From: Melieria omissa
Lineage: Eukaryota; Arthropoda; Insecta; Diptera; Ulidiidae
NCBI GenBank assembly: GCA_963971225.1
Contig: OZ020267.1
Coordinates: forward strand, 112,347,936-112,411,935
DNA length: 64,000 nt
Direction of reading: 5' to 3'
How positions within the stretch are numbered: position 1 is the stretch's first letter; each line of letters opens with the position of its first letter. Position numbers and translations under genes: made by a program. Positions 36,265-48,075 of the stretch are shown in pieces. Below the pieces are notes generated by a model. The model saw only the letters and a program-made list of their open reading frames with translations. It made no database searches and was not told the DNA's origin.

Positions 36265-36952
36265 CATGATAATAGAGTCCTGCACGAGTATACATTTTTG
36301 CTATTCGAAAACATTCAGATGCTTTTGAATAGAATACTTCATTTCATCTCTGCGGACCAGTCCAAATGAATACAAGTACAGCTCTCTTCGAGTACGAGAA
36401 AGCTCCGAACATAAACTAGTAGACGTACACTATTTATTCATATTCGCTCGAAGCGGGAAAACGAGGACAAAAGCATTCGAATAATAGTACACACTGCTCC
36501 GAATATATTCGAACATACTCATTTTATTATTCCTAAGTATGTTCAGAAATATTTATGTTATATATAAATATTTATTTATTTGTTATGCTACTTTCTTCAA
36601 TAATTTTCATTTTGCGTATTAACTAATAAGCCACTTCAACCGCAGCACAAGTATACACATGGAAAAGTGACATACTACGCATAAAAATATTCGATTAAAC
36701 TGTTGATCTTCGAATACTTCGCAAAGTTCTCGATTACCGAATACGAGCACTGCAGTATTCGCTTCTCACCGAATACGAGCACTGCAGTGTTCGCTATTCA
36801 CCGAATATGAATAGAAACGAGAAGCGACGCTCGCTGGTTCTCGTTTCTATTCGTTTCGTTGTACACATTCTTCGAATACCAAGTACCCGTACAGTATATA
36901 CAGTAGTGTAGCCGCGAAAATGAATATATTCATGCAGGACTTTACATGATAA
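36265..36952. mobile_element. hAT-type MITE with 8-bp TSD CATGATAA
   Basis: The element is 36273-36944 (672 bp). It starts TAGAGTCCTGCACGAGTATA and its right end, inverted, starts TAAAGTCCTGCATGAATATA. The 8-bp duplication CATGATAA is perfect on both sides (36265-36272 and 36945-36952). TARAG ends with an 8-bp duplication fit the hAT superfamily. The inside is rich in TTCGAATA words and has a 32-bp unit (ACCGAATACGAGCACTGCAG plus 12 bases) in tandem at about 36737-36808. No transposase frame. Confidence 0.85.
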
Positions 36953-38972
36953 ATTAATTGTGACTGCAAATCCACAAGAACAAATCCTAAAATTGCTGAA
37001 TGAATCGGTACTTTCGATCTTACATATATACGTACTTCACTATTTAAAAGATGACTACCATTACATCATTCAAATTCTACACACACAAAATTCGTGTGAA
37101 GCTGTGTTATTTACGCCCATCACCAACGTTTAAAGCCACATCTGACAAGTTGGTTCGAACCAACGACGCCTGGCCAACCATCAATTTCACTTTGTCAGTG
37201 GGTCGAGGAAGGTAGAGCTGCAAATTGAATGGCGAACATTTTCAAACACCGAACATCTACTACGAAAACTGCTTACAATTGCTTGTCGCATTCGCACCCC
37301 TCCCACCAATCCGCCCCCCTCTCGCCACTTGACTGCCCATCATTTCATTTCGCTTCGAACCGCTGCTCGTTCTCGCTCTCCGTGTCTGTGTCTGTGTCAT
37401 GTGCACTGTGAGAAATGTTATTACGTGCAATTCGTGCAATAAAAGTGTCGAAGCAGTCGTGCATGCACGCACGGAGCGCACTTGGCGGCCACACCTGCGC
37501 ACAGCTGCTAATGTCCAGGTGGATTACGGCATCGTTGGCCCGTTAGTGCTAACCCAAAGCAAACACAAACCCAGTGGGACAATGACGCTGAAAACAACGC
37601 GCGGAATGAGCGCTGCGTGTAAAACAAACGCATGGAAAGCGAATTGAGGATTGAGGGAAATTGCACTGAGAACGGCGGCGTTGGGGCATTTCAAAGAATG
37701 CTGCATGGCGATTGTGGCACAAGAAGTTGCAACAAAGTAAACAACGGGACGGCAATATGCGCGCGTACGCTGGCTGCTGCTGCAGTCAAATTCAATTTGC
37801 CGCGCTACAAAGTGCGCACACAAACAGATATTCACACGGACTTACACACACACACATACAAACAAACATATATGCCATACAACATGTAAACAATAGCACG
37901 CGCCGAGCTTTAAATAAACATTTCCGTGCGCTTTACAATCCTTGCTCGAGGAGCAGGTCCTTTAATTCGTTTTTTATTGTTCGCACGTTGCAATGGCACG
38001 CAGCATGCCGCCGCCGTTGCCGTTGCCGCATGCAATGACAACAACCGTAGCGATGCTGTAATTAAATCTACGTCATGCTTGTAATTGTTGCAGCGAACAG
38101 AAGTCACAAGGCATTTGCCGGCTAGAGTGATGTCAGTGCGATGTGTGTGTATGTGTGTGTGTATGTTGTGGATGGCACATACGCCGTCTGATACTGTCAC
38201 TGCCACTGTCACTGCCAACGTTGGCATGTTGCATGCCATAAAATTTGAATTGTCATCTTGCAGCCAGCGAGTGCGTCATCCACACAGCCATAAACAATGC
38301 TTGGCAGTGCGCTGCACTGTTTTCGTTTTCAATTAACGTACAATTAAGCTGCACAAAAATTGAATAAGCAGCGCACAAAACCAAATTAAAATGCACCTGA
38401 CGCGCGTGTGTCACAACGACACATTCAATTAACCGGTTATGTGAGCTGGTATTTTCAGCTACGAGCATCTAAGACTGAAATGGCTGAAGCTGGTGACGAT
38501 AAACGTGAACGGGACGTGGTAAGTAAGAGATGACACTCGGAAGTGTTGTGGGTGGATTTTTTGAGTGGAAAATAGGGGTTTGGAAGAGTAGTCTAGATTT
38601 TAGCCTTTCTTCGTTCGTTGGCTCTGGCGAATAGTGAATGTTGGAATTCTTTTTATTTCTGCGATCACTAGTGATCCACAAGGTATTTGTAATCTTTCAG
38701 TGTTGCCAGATTTGTCTTTATTTCTAGTATCCTCGTTGTTATTTCTCTGCAATATGGAGTCTTAAGAGTTTCCTTCCCTAAAACACCACATATATTCTAA
38801 ACTTATATGTTGCGTTATAATTTTTCGAGTTTATTTACTTATTTATTTTTTATATATTAAAGCTGACGTTCAAAGTCAAAAACATAACCATTTCTATACT
38901 CAAAATTAAGTATAAAACTTACCCATATATATGTATAAGTATGAGTATATATACCTATTAGGTATTACCTAT
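36953..38972. other. Intergenic, no gene seen
   Basis: Contains GTGTCT repeats near 37380-37400, CA runs near 37845-37858, GT runs near 38140-38166, and GC-richer DNA at 37640-38050. At 38698-38711 a lone CAGTGTTGCCAGAT equals the end of the hAT-type MITE at 5346, but I see no partner end. No gene is supported. Confidence 0.5.
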
Positions 38973-39592
38973 ATCGCACACGCACTACAAAAGTGACACA
39001 ACTTAAAATTTTTTAATTTCGGGTTTATGTGTTAATACTGTGCACAATGCACCAATCTACCAATCAGCAAAAGCTCAGTATATTTTGTTGTTGTTAACTG
39101 TTGCAAAAATACAGTTAGGTCTCTCTTCATGTCAGAAGCAGCTCAATGCAAAAGAGTCCTAACTCAAATTGTGTCACTTTTGACGAAATAAATTTTTGTT
39201 AAAGTTAATTTTAAGCAAAATTCTGATAATTTTTGTATATATTTTTAAATAAAAAAATTAATTTCGAATTTTCAAAATTTTTCTTTGAACTTTTTAACTG
39301 TCATTTATAATTATTAAATTCAGCAAAAGTGACATAACTCGAAATAGTTCGGTAATTATTGAATTAAAATATCGAAAAAACAGTCGCAACTCAAAATTTT
39401 GAGTTTTCTAGTGTAAAATAAAAAAATAAATTCTTGCAACTTATCTTAAGCATAATCTGTAAGGATTTTCTACTGAACGGTCTATACGTTATTTAAACAA
39501 AATGTTTACATATTTAACTCAAAAACAGTTTTTTGCGTTTCCTGAAAAATCAAAAATTTTGAGTTGTGTCACTTTTGTTGTGCGTGTGCGAT
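38973..39592. mobile_element. TIR MITE, ~620 bp, superfamily unknown
   Basis: The left end reads ATCGCACACGCACTACAAAA, then GTGACACAACTTAAAATTTT. The inverted right end reads ATCGCACACGCACAACAAAA, then GTGACACAACTCAAAATTTT. That is about 40 bp with two mismatches. No clear target-site duplication beyond a possible AT. The word AAAGTGACAYAACT also recurs inside, near 39326. No coding frame. Confidence 0.75.
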
Positions 39593-39635
39593 GTGAAAGT
39601 ATAAAACAGCATCACTGGGACTAGTAAAGTCTGTG

Positions 39636-40595
39636 CAATGCACAGTGATTCGTTTCATAGATGAAATTGAAAAAATTTCTAGTCTCAGAACATAACGATT
39701 TTGATATCATTTGATAGGTTAAACTCCAACTATGAAAACTCTAAAAACTCTTTGCTAAAACTTATATAGTGTGTGTGCAAAAGCAGCTCAAAGTTGAAAC
39801 TTTTTTCACAAAAAAATGTAACCATATATTTTCTGGTTTTTAGTCAATTGAGTAAAAAAAATTTTCAAATTACATGGTTACCAAAAAGTTTCTAAAACTT
39901 TCAATATAGATTAAGAACTGATGTGACCATTTTCTCTTTTAATGTTTTCACAAAATTTGCAAAGCTGAGGCTTTTCAATCACTTCTAATTCAAAATATTT
40001 TTCTAAATTAAAAATTCGAAAATTTGCAAAACTTAGAGGAAAAAATCGAAAAAGTATGTGAAGTATGTTCCTGGATTTTTTTTATTTTAAGAAGCATTCT
40101 TTCTTTGTCAGATAATGTAATTATATCCTCCAATATCTTCCGATCTAAGAAAATAATTCAATTTGAAAAGTGGTCGAAACACCTATTTTTCGACAAATTT
40201 TGTTTCATTTTTGCCTAAAAGTATGCAATCAGCATGAAAAATTGGAAAAACTGCACAAATGCAAAACATACAACTTTTATTATAATTTTTATTGCAAAAC
40301 TAAAGGGTCCTAAGACAATTTCTGTTACTCTTTGGAATAATCAATGTCGCCGATACCGAGTAAATCTAAAACTGAAAAATCTAGCCAACACACTTGGTGC
40401 TATAGCTCACCAAAAATTACAAAAATTGCAAATTTTAGTCTCAGGCAATTCCAAACTACAAAAGTTTAAGAAAAACAAAGTGGAAATTTCAATTCAGCAG
40501 ACCATGATTCACTAGTATACCAAATTTTATGAAGAACGGATCACTCCTTTTAATTTTGGCGCGCGGTTAAATGGAGTCGAATCACTGTGCAATGG
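39636..40595. mobile_element. Possible hAT-like element, ~945 bp
   Basis: The inner limits 39643 and 40587 are CAGTGATTCG and its inverse CGAATCACTG. The flanks TGCAATGC (one base away on the left) and TGCAATGG on the right agree at 7 of 8 positions. The extra base on the left and the short terminal repeat make this uncertain. No coding frame with a motif. Confidence 0.4.
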
Positions 40596-42339
40596 TTTGT
40601 TAGACTATTCGCCTGTCAACAGGTTTCTTATGAACGAATAAAGATATCATCACAAAATTTTATTTAAAGCTACTCTTTCTGCCCCAGTTACGACTACCCA
40701 CTCTGAACAGACTTGCCATATGTCATTTTAAAAAGCTCTCAGTACAGCAAAGCCTCACCATAGCTCCGCCTACGTTTACTCCCAACTGTATTGGAAAATT
40801 ACAAATTAGGTTCCTAAGAGTTTCATTCCCAATTTCAATGCAATTCAATTTTTCCATCATGGCACTCGCAGTGTCGCTTTAATATTGTATGACCAGCTCA
40901 ACGCCGATTGCTGCCTTTGCGCCTAAAACTCTGCTTACGCAGCATTCTCAATTCTCATTCTCTGCTTTTCACTATATTTGCGCTTCTCGCATTGTTTGCT
41001 TGATTTTTCCTTTCTATTTGCACCATTATCCGATTTTGTTTGTTACTTAAAAGCATTTTCGCTGCCGGCCACATTTAAAATGCTAAATTCGTTTGTATGC
41101 CGGTTGTGAGTGACTTTTATGCGTTGTGCTTCCACTCGTTTTCGTTTTTGCTGTTTTTTTTCTTTTTTGATTTTCATGTAATGGCAAAAGTTTCAATGGC
41201 TTTTTAGCTTAAACGCTTCACCTCAACGGTGAAAATTCAATCTGCGCGCGCGACCATAAACTTTGCCGCCATGTATGCAGTTTTTTTTACCTTTCGTTTT
41301 TTACTGTTTTTTCGCTTTTTCGCTGCAGACAAGTTGGCCGGGTGGGTGCCGCGCATGAAGTACGAGTACATGAAATAAAGATGTTAATCTAAAGTACCCG
41401 GCAAATGTTCCTAAAGGAAAAAGTTAATATGCGCGCATACGTTGCACGTTGGCTGGTTGCTGGCTGGCTGTGCCGTTAATGTGCCACACGAATTTTTGCA
41501 TTTTTATGTTTATTGTTTCACTCCCATGTGGCTTTAATGCGATTTGGTGTTCAACGACCACCAACAGTAAAAAATCAAACATGAATCGTTCTAAAAAAGT
41601 AATTTAAATTTTTAAATTTACAATTTTTCACACGCCCATCTCTGGCCGCAATTTTGTGTGCTTATCACTATCAATCATTGTCACAATTATCACATCATAG
41701 AAAATCATCTCTTCATGGTCTCATTCGGGCTCGACACCGTGTCGCCGCTCTTCCACCTTTATTTATGCACGTACAGCGCCTAAGACGCCACGGTGGCAGC
41801 GTCCCGACCCGGTGACCCCACATCACCCGCAGCCTTGCCAAAGGCTGACGAGCACAGCACACGTGAAGCAGCGCACTTATTAACCTCTCGTCGCATAGAG
41901 TCGTCTCCCATTCTCATCTCTTACGTGCTTCCGCCTCGGCTAACAACATTCACCCAGCTGCTCAAGTGGGGGTGAACGCCAGCAACAATGGCAGCAGAAC
42001 GGTTGTTCTGCATAATTCATGCAGAAATTGCACCCAAAACAAATTGGCTTGTCATGCCTCTGTCATAAATGGGTTAGGCGCAATTCTTTTCCCGCTGTTG
42101 CCATCCCACACTTCCATTGGCCAGCCGTCGTTGTCTTGGGTTTGTATTATGTTGCTTAAGATGACAAAGGTTCATTCGGATGTGTGACAGAGTTGCCATG
42201 AGCACTTTAGGTACCTATATAAAAATGTTAAACATAAGAAAATATAAATGTAGTTTATTCTGACAGTTTGTATCTGTACCAACACCTCTCAGCTGGCACT
42301 AATATCTTCTATTCTGTGCGTAACAAAGTAGTTGACAAA
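40596..42339. other. Intergenic, no gene seen
   Basis: Mostly AT-rich, with a GC-richer block at about 41760-42060 that has a 60-codon frame from a GTG. No start context, domain or splice signals support coding. Confidence 0.5.
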
Positions 42340-42867
42340 TTAACCCTTTCGACGCCGAATTTTACCCTGTGTGTCGATATTACTTTTTGGTATTTAAATC
42401 ATGAAAAACTTGCTTAAGAAGTGTGTACACGAAGTTTGAGACGCCACGCCTTTTTGTTAATGTTCTATAGCTAGTTTACTTTTGAATAATTTTAGCTTAA
42501 AACGAGTTAAATAAATTTTGTATCAATATTTTTTTTACAGAAAAAATATTAAATATTTATGGAAAAATACGACATTATCACTTTTTGATTTTATTTAACC
42601 ATTATTAAAGAAATAGGCTTTAAATAAAACGCGCCCAATTCGTAGACTTCAATTAGAACACAAATTTTCCTGATATCGCTGCAAGTTATTGGAAATTATT
42701 TTGGGACTTACAGTAAAAGTTTTGTAGTTTGCTTTGAATTCACTTCTAAAAATATAGATTTGTTGGTGCCTACTTTAATTAAACCCATAAATCAATCGTC
42801 GTTTTTGCTATAAGATGCCAAGTAGATGAAGGTTGCTCTCAGGCAACTTTGGGGTCGAAATGGTTAA
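42340..42867. mobile_element. piggyBac-like non-autonomous element, copy B, TTAA-flanked
   Basis: TTAA at 42340-42343 is followed by CCCTTTCGACGCCGAATTTT. The right end is GGGGTCGAAATGG followed by TTAA at 42864-42867. TTAA targets with CCC-starting terminal repeats are characteristic of the piggyBac superfamily. The interior is homologous to 34964-35489 throughout. No coding frame, so it depends on an enzyme from elsewhere. Confidence 0.8.
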
Positions 42868-42918
42868 ATAAACATTTTACCTCTAAAAATTGCCAGCCAG
42901 TAATCGTTTTAATCTGTC

Positions 42919-43009
42919 TTAACCCTTTCAGTCACAATGTCCAATATATTGGACTACAGCCCGTACAATTCATACAGAACGAGTTTATTTTCATGTCGGA
43001 AAGGGTTAA
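42919..43009. mobile_element. 91-bp TTAA-flanked mini-MITE, copy 1
   Basis: TTAACCCTTTCAGTCACAATG on the left and, on the right, CATGTCGGAAAGGGTTAA. A perfect 16-bp palindrome, GTCCAATATATTGGAC, lies at 42939-42954. It differs from copy 2 (43833-43923) at five positions. The TTAA and CCCTTTC ends match the larger family at 42340, so both may use the same piggyBac-like enzyme. Confidence 0.82.
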
Positions 43010-43320
43010 ACTAGCAGTGGATGAGCCCTCATTTGTCCAACTATCACATCTGTGTCTGGAGGAGGTAGACAGCACCAACGGCACTCACAAGAACGCTTGG
43101 GGGTTCAAACCCCCCCAGCACCAAAACTGCTGGTACAGAATATGGTTTCAAATGGGTTTCGACTCAAAAGTTGTACGCAAAACCTCCTCCTCCAAATGAA
43201 ATCCCGTTTACGCCACTGGACAGCACAGAGCATTTTCTTTCTCTGAGATTGTGCATTTTGGGTTCAGATGTTATGAGGATTGATGAGGTCCATTAAAGAC
43301 TGAGATTCATTAAAGAATCC
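43010..43320. other. Unclassified repeat-like stretch
   Basis: Contains GGGGGTTCAAACCCCCC (a palindrome) and, inverted, CAGTGGCGTAAACGGG at about 43203-43218. The latter word starts many insect DNA repeats that I recall. A CAGTGG at 43015 could be the other end, but flanking duplications are absent. Confidence 0.35.
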
Positions 43321-43832
43321 AGGAAGTTCGTGCAGGAGGGCGACTAGTCCCCTTTCTCTCACTACCACTTTCTGTCTCTCTCTCTTTCTTGTATCACCCA
43401 CCTTCCTTCCTTTACTATCCTCTTCTTTTTTAGCTTTAGGTTCAATGGGCTACCTAGTTTGATTTCTTGAGGAATTGGACCTTCTTAGGTTCACTTTCGT
43501 GGTTCCTTTCACATTCATGAATCCATCCAACCCCACCTCAGTTCAATCCATTAATTATTTCATCCACAGTTACTTCTTTTTTTTCTTCGGGATGGGCTTT
43601 TGCTCTGCAAGGTGAGTTTAGTTTAACGGTTATCATGTGACATTCTTACAACTATTGAGATATCAGCGATTGGAAATATTCACTAAGGCCCTGTTTTCTC
43701 TGCTATTCCAGTTAAGTCCTTTCATTTTTGTCCTTTTTGTTTTCTTTACATTCGTTTTTGCGTTGGCTTTTTCTTGAATTAGTATAACTTTGTTTACTAT
43801 ATTCTTAATTAACTTTAATTTAAATATTAAAA

Positions 43833-43923
43833 TTAACCCTTTCAGTCACAATGTCCAATATATTGGACTAAAGCCTATACAATACATACAGAACGGGTTT
43901 ATTTTCATGTCGGAAAGGGTTAA
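43833..43923. mobile_element. 91-bp TTAA-flanked mini-MITE, copy 2
   Basis: Same length, ends and palindrome (43853-43868) as copy 1, with five substitutions. TTAA at 43833-43836 and 43920-43923. Confidence 0.82.
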
Positions 43924-44894
43924 AAAAATATAAAAAAATCGTAATTTATGAATTAAAATATTTATTTATTTAATTAATTATTTATTATTTTTTATTTATT
44001 CATTTAATTAAATTTATACTTCTATATTTTTTCGAGCGAAATATTAAGTCTTCTGTTTTCCATTTATAAATTTGGTTCAAGAAAAATATAGTCTCGCATG
44101 ATTTTCTTTTTATTGTCGTCTCTTTTATTTTCTGTCCATTTCTTCATTCTCTTCCGTTTTGTTAAATATTATTTTTTATGCTTTCTTTTTTATACTTACT
44201 TTCATTACTAAATTTCTTGGGTGCTGTGAAAAAATCGGAAAACTCCCTTAATTTTTATGCTTTGATTTTAGTGTTTTTGTCTTTCGCATCCTTGCTGTTT
44301 CCATTGCTTCGCATATCGCAAAGTTCTCTCTTGGCACCCTTTCTGTCATTTAACTTGTTTTCATAATTTGTTCACTCTTTTTCTGTCGTTTCATTTCATT
44401 TCTTTATTTTTTACGGCTTTATTCAGCCTAATTCTTTACTTTCTTAAAAATAGTATAACATTAATATTACTACTTAATAGTTACCTTATGTCTATCGTTT
44501 TACAAAATTTAAACAGATTTCGTTTAAACAAATTGATATCACAGTTTTTAAGAACCGTTTCCACTCCGATCATTTTTTTCATTTAGTTTACTATATTCTT
44601 TTCTCTTTGTGTCTTTTCCATTGCTTCGTATAACTCACAGCTTCTCTTGGCATCTTTTTGTCATTTAACTTGTTTCTCTAATTCAATACTTACTTCCTGA
44701 TGTTTCTACTCCTATCGTTCTCTTTTTTAATCTATTTAGTTTATTCTATTCCTTTCTCTTTGTATTTTCCCATGGCTTCGCATAACTCAAAGTCCTCTTT
44801 TGGCACCGTTTCTGTCATTTAACTTGTTTTCCTAATTTTTGTCTATCGTTCTCTTTTTATTTAGTTTACTCTTTCTCTTTGTGTCTTTTCCATT

Positions 44895-45158
44895 ACTTAC
44901 TTACTTAAGCCATAAGAACCCGTTATAGGGTTACGGCCTGCCGCAAAACTTCTCTCCAGGCGCCTCTGCTTTGCGCGCGCCTTCTCCAGTTGGTCACACC
45001 AAGAGATGACAGGGCCTCTTCAACTTGGTCCTTCCACCGGAGACAGGGCCTCCCTCTTCACCGTCGACCTCCAACCATCGCATCGAATACCTTTTTCGTC
45101 GGAGCTTCGTCGTCCATACGGCAGACATGACCGAGTTAGCGTAGCCGCTGGATGTTAA
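44895..45158 (-). mobile_element. 5'-truncated non-LTR retrotransposon (LINE), 3' end
   Basis: On the minus strand, with two stops, the frame reads NIQRLR, LGHVCRMDDEAPTKKVFDAM, RGRPCLRWKDQVEEALSSLG and VTNWRRRAQSRGAWREVLRQ, then AVTL and stop. This is the familiar C-terminal tail that follows reverse transcriptase in a LINE. The element ends in a (TAAG)n tail (plus-strand CTTA repeats at 44895-44907). The 7-bp duplication TTCCATT lies on both sides (44888-44894 and 45159-45165). It is a short, dead-on-arrival copy. The clade is not assigned. Confidence 0.85.
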
Positions 45159-45365
45159 TTCCATTGCTTCGTATAATTCACAGCCCTCCCTTGTCACCCT
45201 TTTCTTATACTTTCCTTTTGTTACTTTCTCTACCTTCCACTTCCTTCTTTTCTTCTTGCTTATCACTTCTTTACTTTTCCTTTCATATTTTTTACTCCTT
45301 CCTTTTTTTTCTTCTGTTATGATTTTTTCTCCTTTCAAAACTATTATACAAATAATTTGCATGGC

Positions 45366-47875
45366 AACTCTATCTTAGTTCATATCAACGTCACTTTCGC
45401 TTTTATTGGCCTCTGGCCTAACCAAATCTACAGCCGAATCGAGTGCGAGAATTTCACACAAACATTCAGCACTTCCACACACATACACACACACACATAA
45501 AATAACAGCGAGGAAATGTTTGTTGTTCGAATGGACGTACATTCACATATTCGTCGTTGTATTGGCATTGGTATGGGTGTGTTTATGTTTGTGTGTGTGT
45601 GTGTGAGTTGTTGCGTGAATAGTGTTTGCAGGCATTGCGGTTCGAAGCCACTTATCATAACGATTAGCTGGCAGCGTGCTGATTGCCTACGCACTCACAA
45701 TTGCAAACACACTCACACTCACACACACCCAAACACTCATGCAGCACGCATAAATGCATATTTACCAGCGCGCGTTCATACAATTTGCGAATGAGGAATG
45801 GCCGCCAGAGCTGCCAACACATGCACGCAATTATGCTAAGAGCAAAAAATTTATTGGTTTCCAGCCGCAGCCCAAAAGCCCACAAGCGTCTGGTCGAGGT
45901 GCGAGTCAGTTGGACGCCTATTGCGCTACGAAGCCCAGAGACGCTTAGAAGCGAAACTGGAGCTTGATAAATTGTTTTTTAAGCGCGTTGATGGTTGGCG
46001 CTTCTATCAGTTGCGGGCGAATTTTGACTTTTCGATTGTGCGTGCTGCAGCTAACAATGGAAGCCGATTAGGTGCAAACGCCAGTTGCGTTATGCGGTCA
46101 AATGAGTGAAAATAATGAGCCAAATGATTTATTTATTTTTTGATGTTGACTGCTAATGATTCAAAGAATATTTGTTGATTTTTGACATGTATTGGGAGTT
46201 TGTGATTTTTATATGAAAGGATAACAATGTACAAGGAAACATATGTAAATAAATGCTGAAATAATTTTTTTAAAATTAATATTGAAATTTATAAATGTTA
46301 GCAACTAAATACATATTTGAATAGCCAAATGGACTGAAAAATTATTGGCTTTTTAAGTTCGTCTATTTGGAAATGTTCAAGACACTGCCTTCAATAAAAT
46401 TGAACGTGGCCGCCTGCGAAGCGTCGAAAAATTCCCCACTCGAAACCGACTCAATTGGGCGCGTTTTTTCTTTTAGCGAATTTTTGTTGTTGTTGTTGTT
46501 TACGCTGCTTGCTGCATTGTGCGATGCAAATTGGTTTGCACTGCCGTGGAATGGCACAACAAAAAAACCGAAAATGCGGCCGGTGCGTGCTGGTGGAATT
46601 GTGCTGCTGCTGCTGCGGCTGCGGTGGCTGCCAGGCGCACCCACGAGCAACGCCAACACTACAGGGTGCTCCGCACTGCAAATAAACTTTTAATCAAAGC
46701 GAAAGTTTTAAACAATTCACGAAAAATTTCCTTGCGCACATACGGCCATTGTTGTTATTGTTGTTGTTATTTTGGGGTGTTATTGCTGCAGCTATTGTTG
46801 TTCGTGTTGTTGTTGTTGTTGTTGTTGTTGTTATTGGTGCAGCCTGAGGGCGTACACATGGGAAACGGTGCAATGGCAAAGGCGCAGAGGTGATGGCTAA
46901 AGGTTTTTTGTTTTTGGGTGGAAATTGAATGCAGAAACTTCAGCAATTAAAGCGAGTGAGCGAGACTGCACACACTCACACATACATATGCGAAATACAT
47001 CGAAAGCGTAAAACAGCACCGACATACATATGAAAACAAAAACAAAACAAAAACAAAACAACCAACAAAATTTGCCCAAAGTGAAGCAAAAAAGCGAACA
47101 AGTGCCAGAAAAAAAAATGGAGTGAGAAACTGTTTGGGTTGGCGCGTTGAAGGGCGAGAGGCGGCCAAATTAAAATTATAGCGCTCGCTGCTGTTCAACG
47201 TAGATCTCGGCCAAATGGCTGGTTTTAAACTCAATTAAAGTTTTGGCCGCAAAATAAATGCAGCGCGGCACCGCCGGGCGGTTGCTGGCGCACACAACAA
47301 ACATTGTTTTGTTGCCGCGCCTCGGCAACTTCAACGCAACGCCGCCAGCCAAACACAGTGCACGTGCGATCTTTGCGTGCTCGCCGGTTGCTGTTGATGG
47401 TGTTTTTGTTGTTGTTGTTGTTAGTGCTGCTGCCCGTATCGATGCGGTACAAATGGCAAAGTAGTAAAGTGAAATGGTGCATTCGGCATTGGAAGTGAGA
47501 GAAAAATAGGTGCAGGCAACTTTCTGCTCATCCAATGAACATGTTTGTTCGTTTCGATTGAATTTCGGCGAATGCATCAACTTTGATGAGTTTGATGTGC
47601 GATTAGGTGGTGGTTGTTATTGTTGTTTTGAGTTACTGCATCACGGCAGCATTTGGGGCGATTTGCAGGCACGTTGTAAGTCGCTGAAGTAAGGGAATTA
47701 ATTATTTGAGTTGAGCAAAGCGCCAAAAGTTTTGTCGAATAGTCAGAAATTGAAAATCACTGTGAGCGGGAGAGGGGAGGGGAGAGATGGAAAAATTGTA
47801 TGTACTATAATTTATAGGTGAAAGACATTGTGGTGGGGAATTTGTGTGTCCTAATCGATAGGTGCAAAAGCTTTA
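45366..47875. other. Intergenic, GC-richer blocks and GTT/CAA runs
   Basis: Includes GT and CA runs (45590-45606, 45708-45732), GTT runs (46484-46500, 46755-46835, 47404-47423), GCT runs near 46600, and repeated AAAACAAAAACA (47036-47062). Blocks at 46400-46690 and 47250-47480 are GC-richer. Open frames occur on both strands and are driven by these repeats. Confidence 0.5.
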
Positions 47876-48075
47876 AGCGTTTAAGTGGTTGCTGTGGTTA
47901 AGTGGTTTGTGCAGTGGGTAAGAAGTACCTCATTCAACTTCTCACATTCCCCACCACTATTTCTGGGTTTTCTGAGCTTATAGTACAACACGCTTCTACA
48001 ACTGAATGACATTTTTCATAATACAATAAATTTTTTTAATACTTAGTTTTCTTAAAATCTAAGTATTAAGTATTT

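Larger units (their letters stand above)
43321..45362. repeat. Pyrimidine-rich tandem array
   Basis: The plus strand is strongly T/C-rich. The ordered words CTTTTCCATTGCTTCGTATA, ACTCACAG or CGCAAAG, CTCTCTTGGCACC and TGTCATTTAACTTGTTT recur at about 44298, 44627, 44769 and 45160. Unit spacing varies from 140 to 330 bp. Two mobile elements sit in the array (43833-43923 and 44895-45158). Confidence 0.72.

Noticed and set aside
41793..41975. 60-codon GC-rich frame
   Set aside because: Starts at GTG and has no domain or splice context.
43015..43218. Small element with CAGTGG ends
   Set aside because: The ends agree over only six bases and there is no flanking duplication.
42190..45371. Inverted AGAGTTGCCATG at 42190 and 45360 as ends of a 3.2-kb element
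   Set aside because: No target-site duplication, and the stretch between contains unrelated complete elements and arrays. A 12-bp match may be chance.
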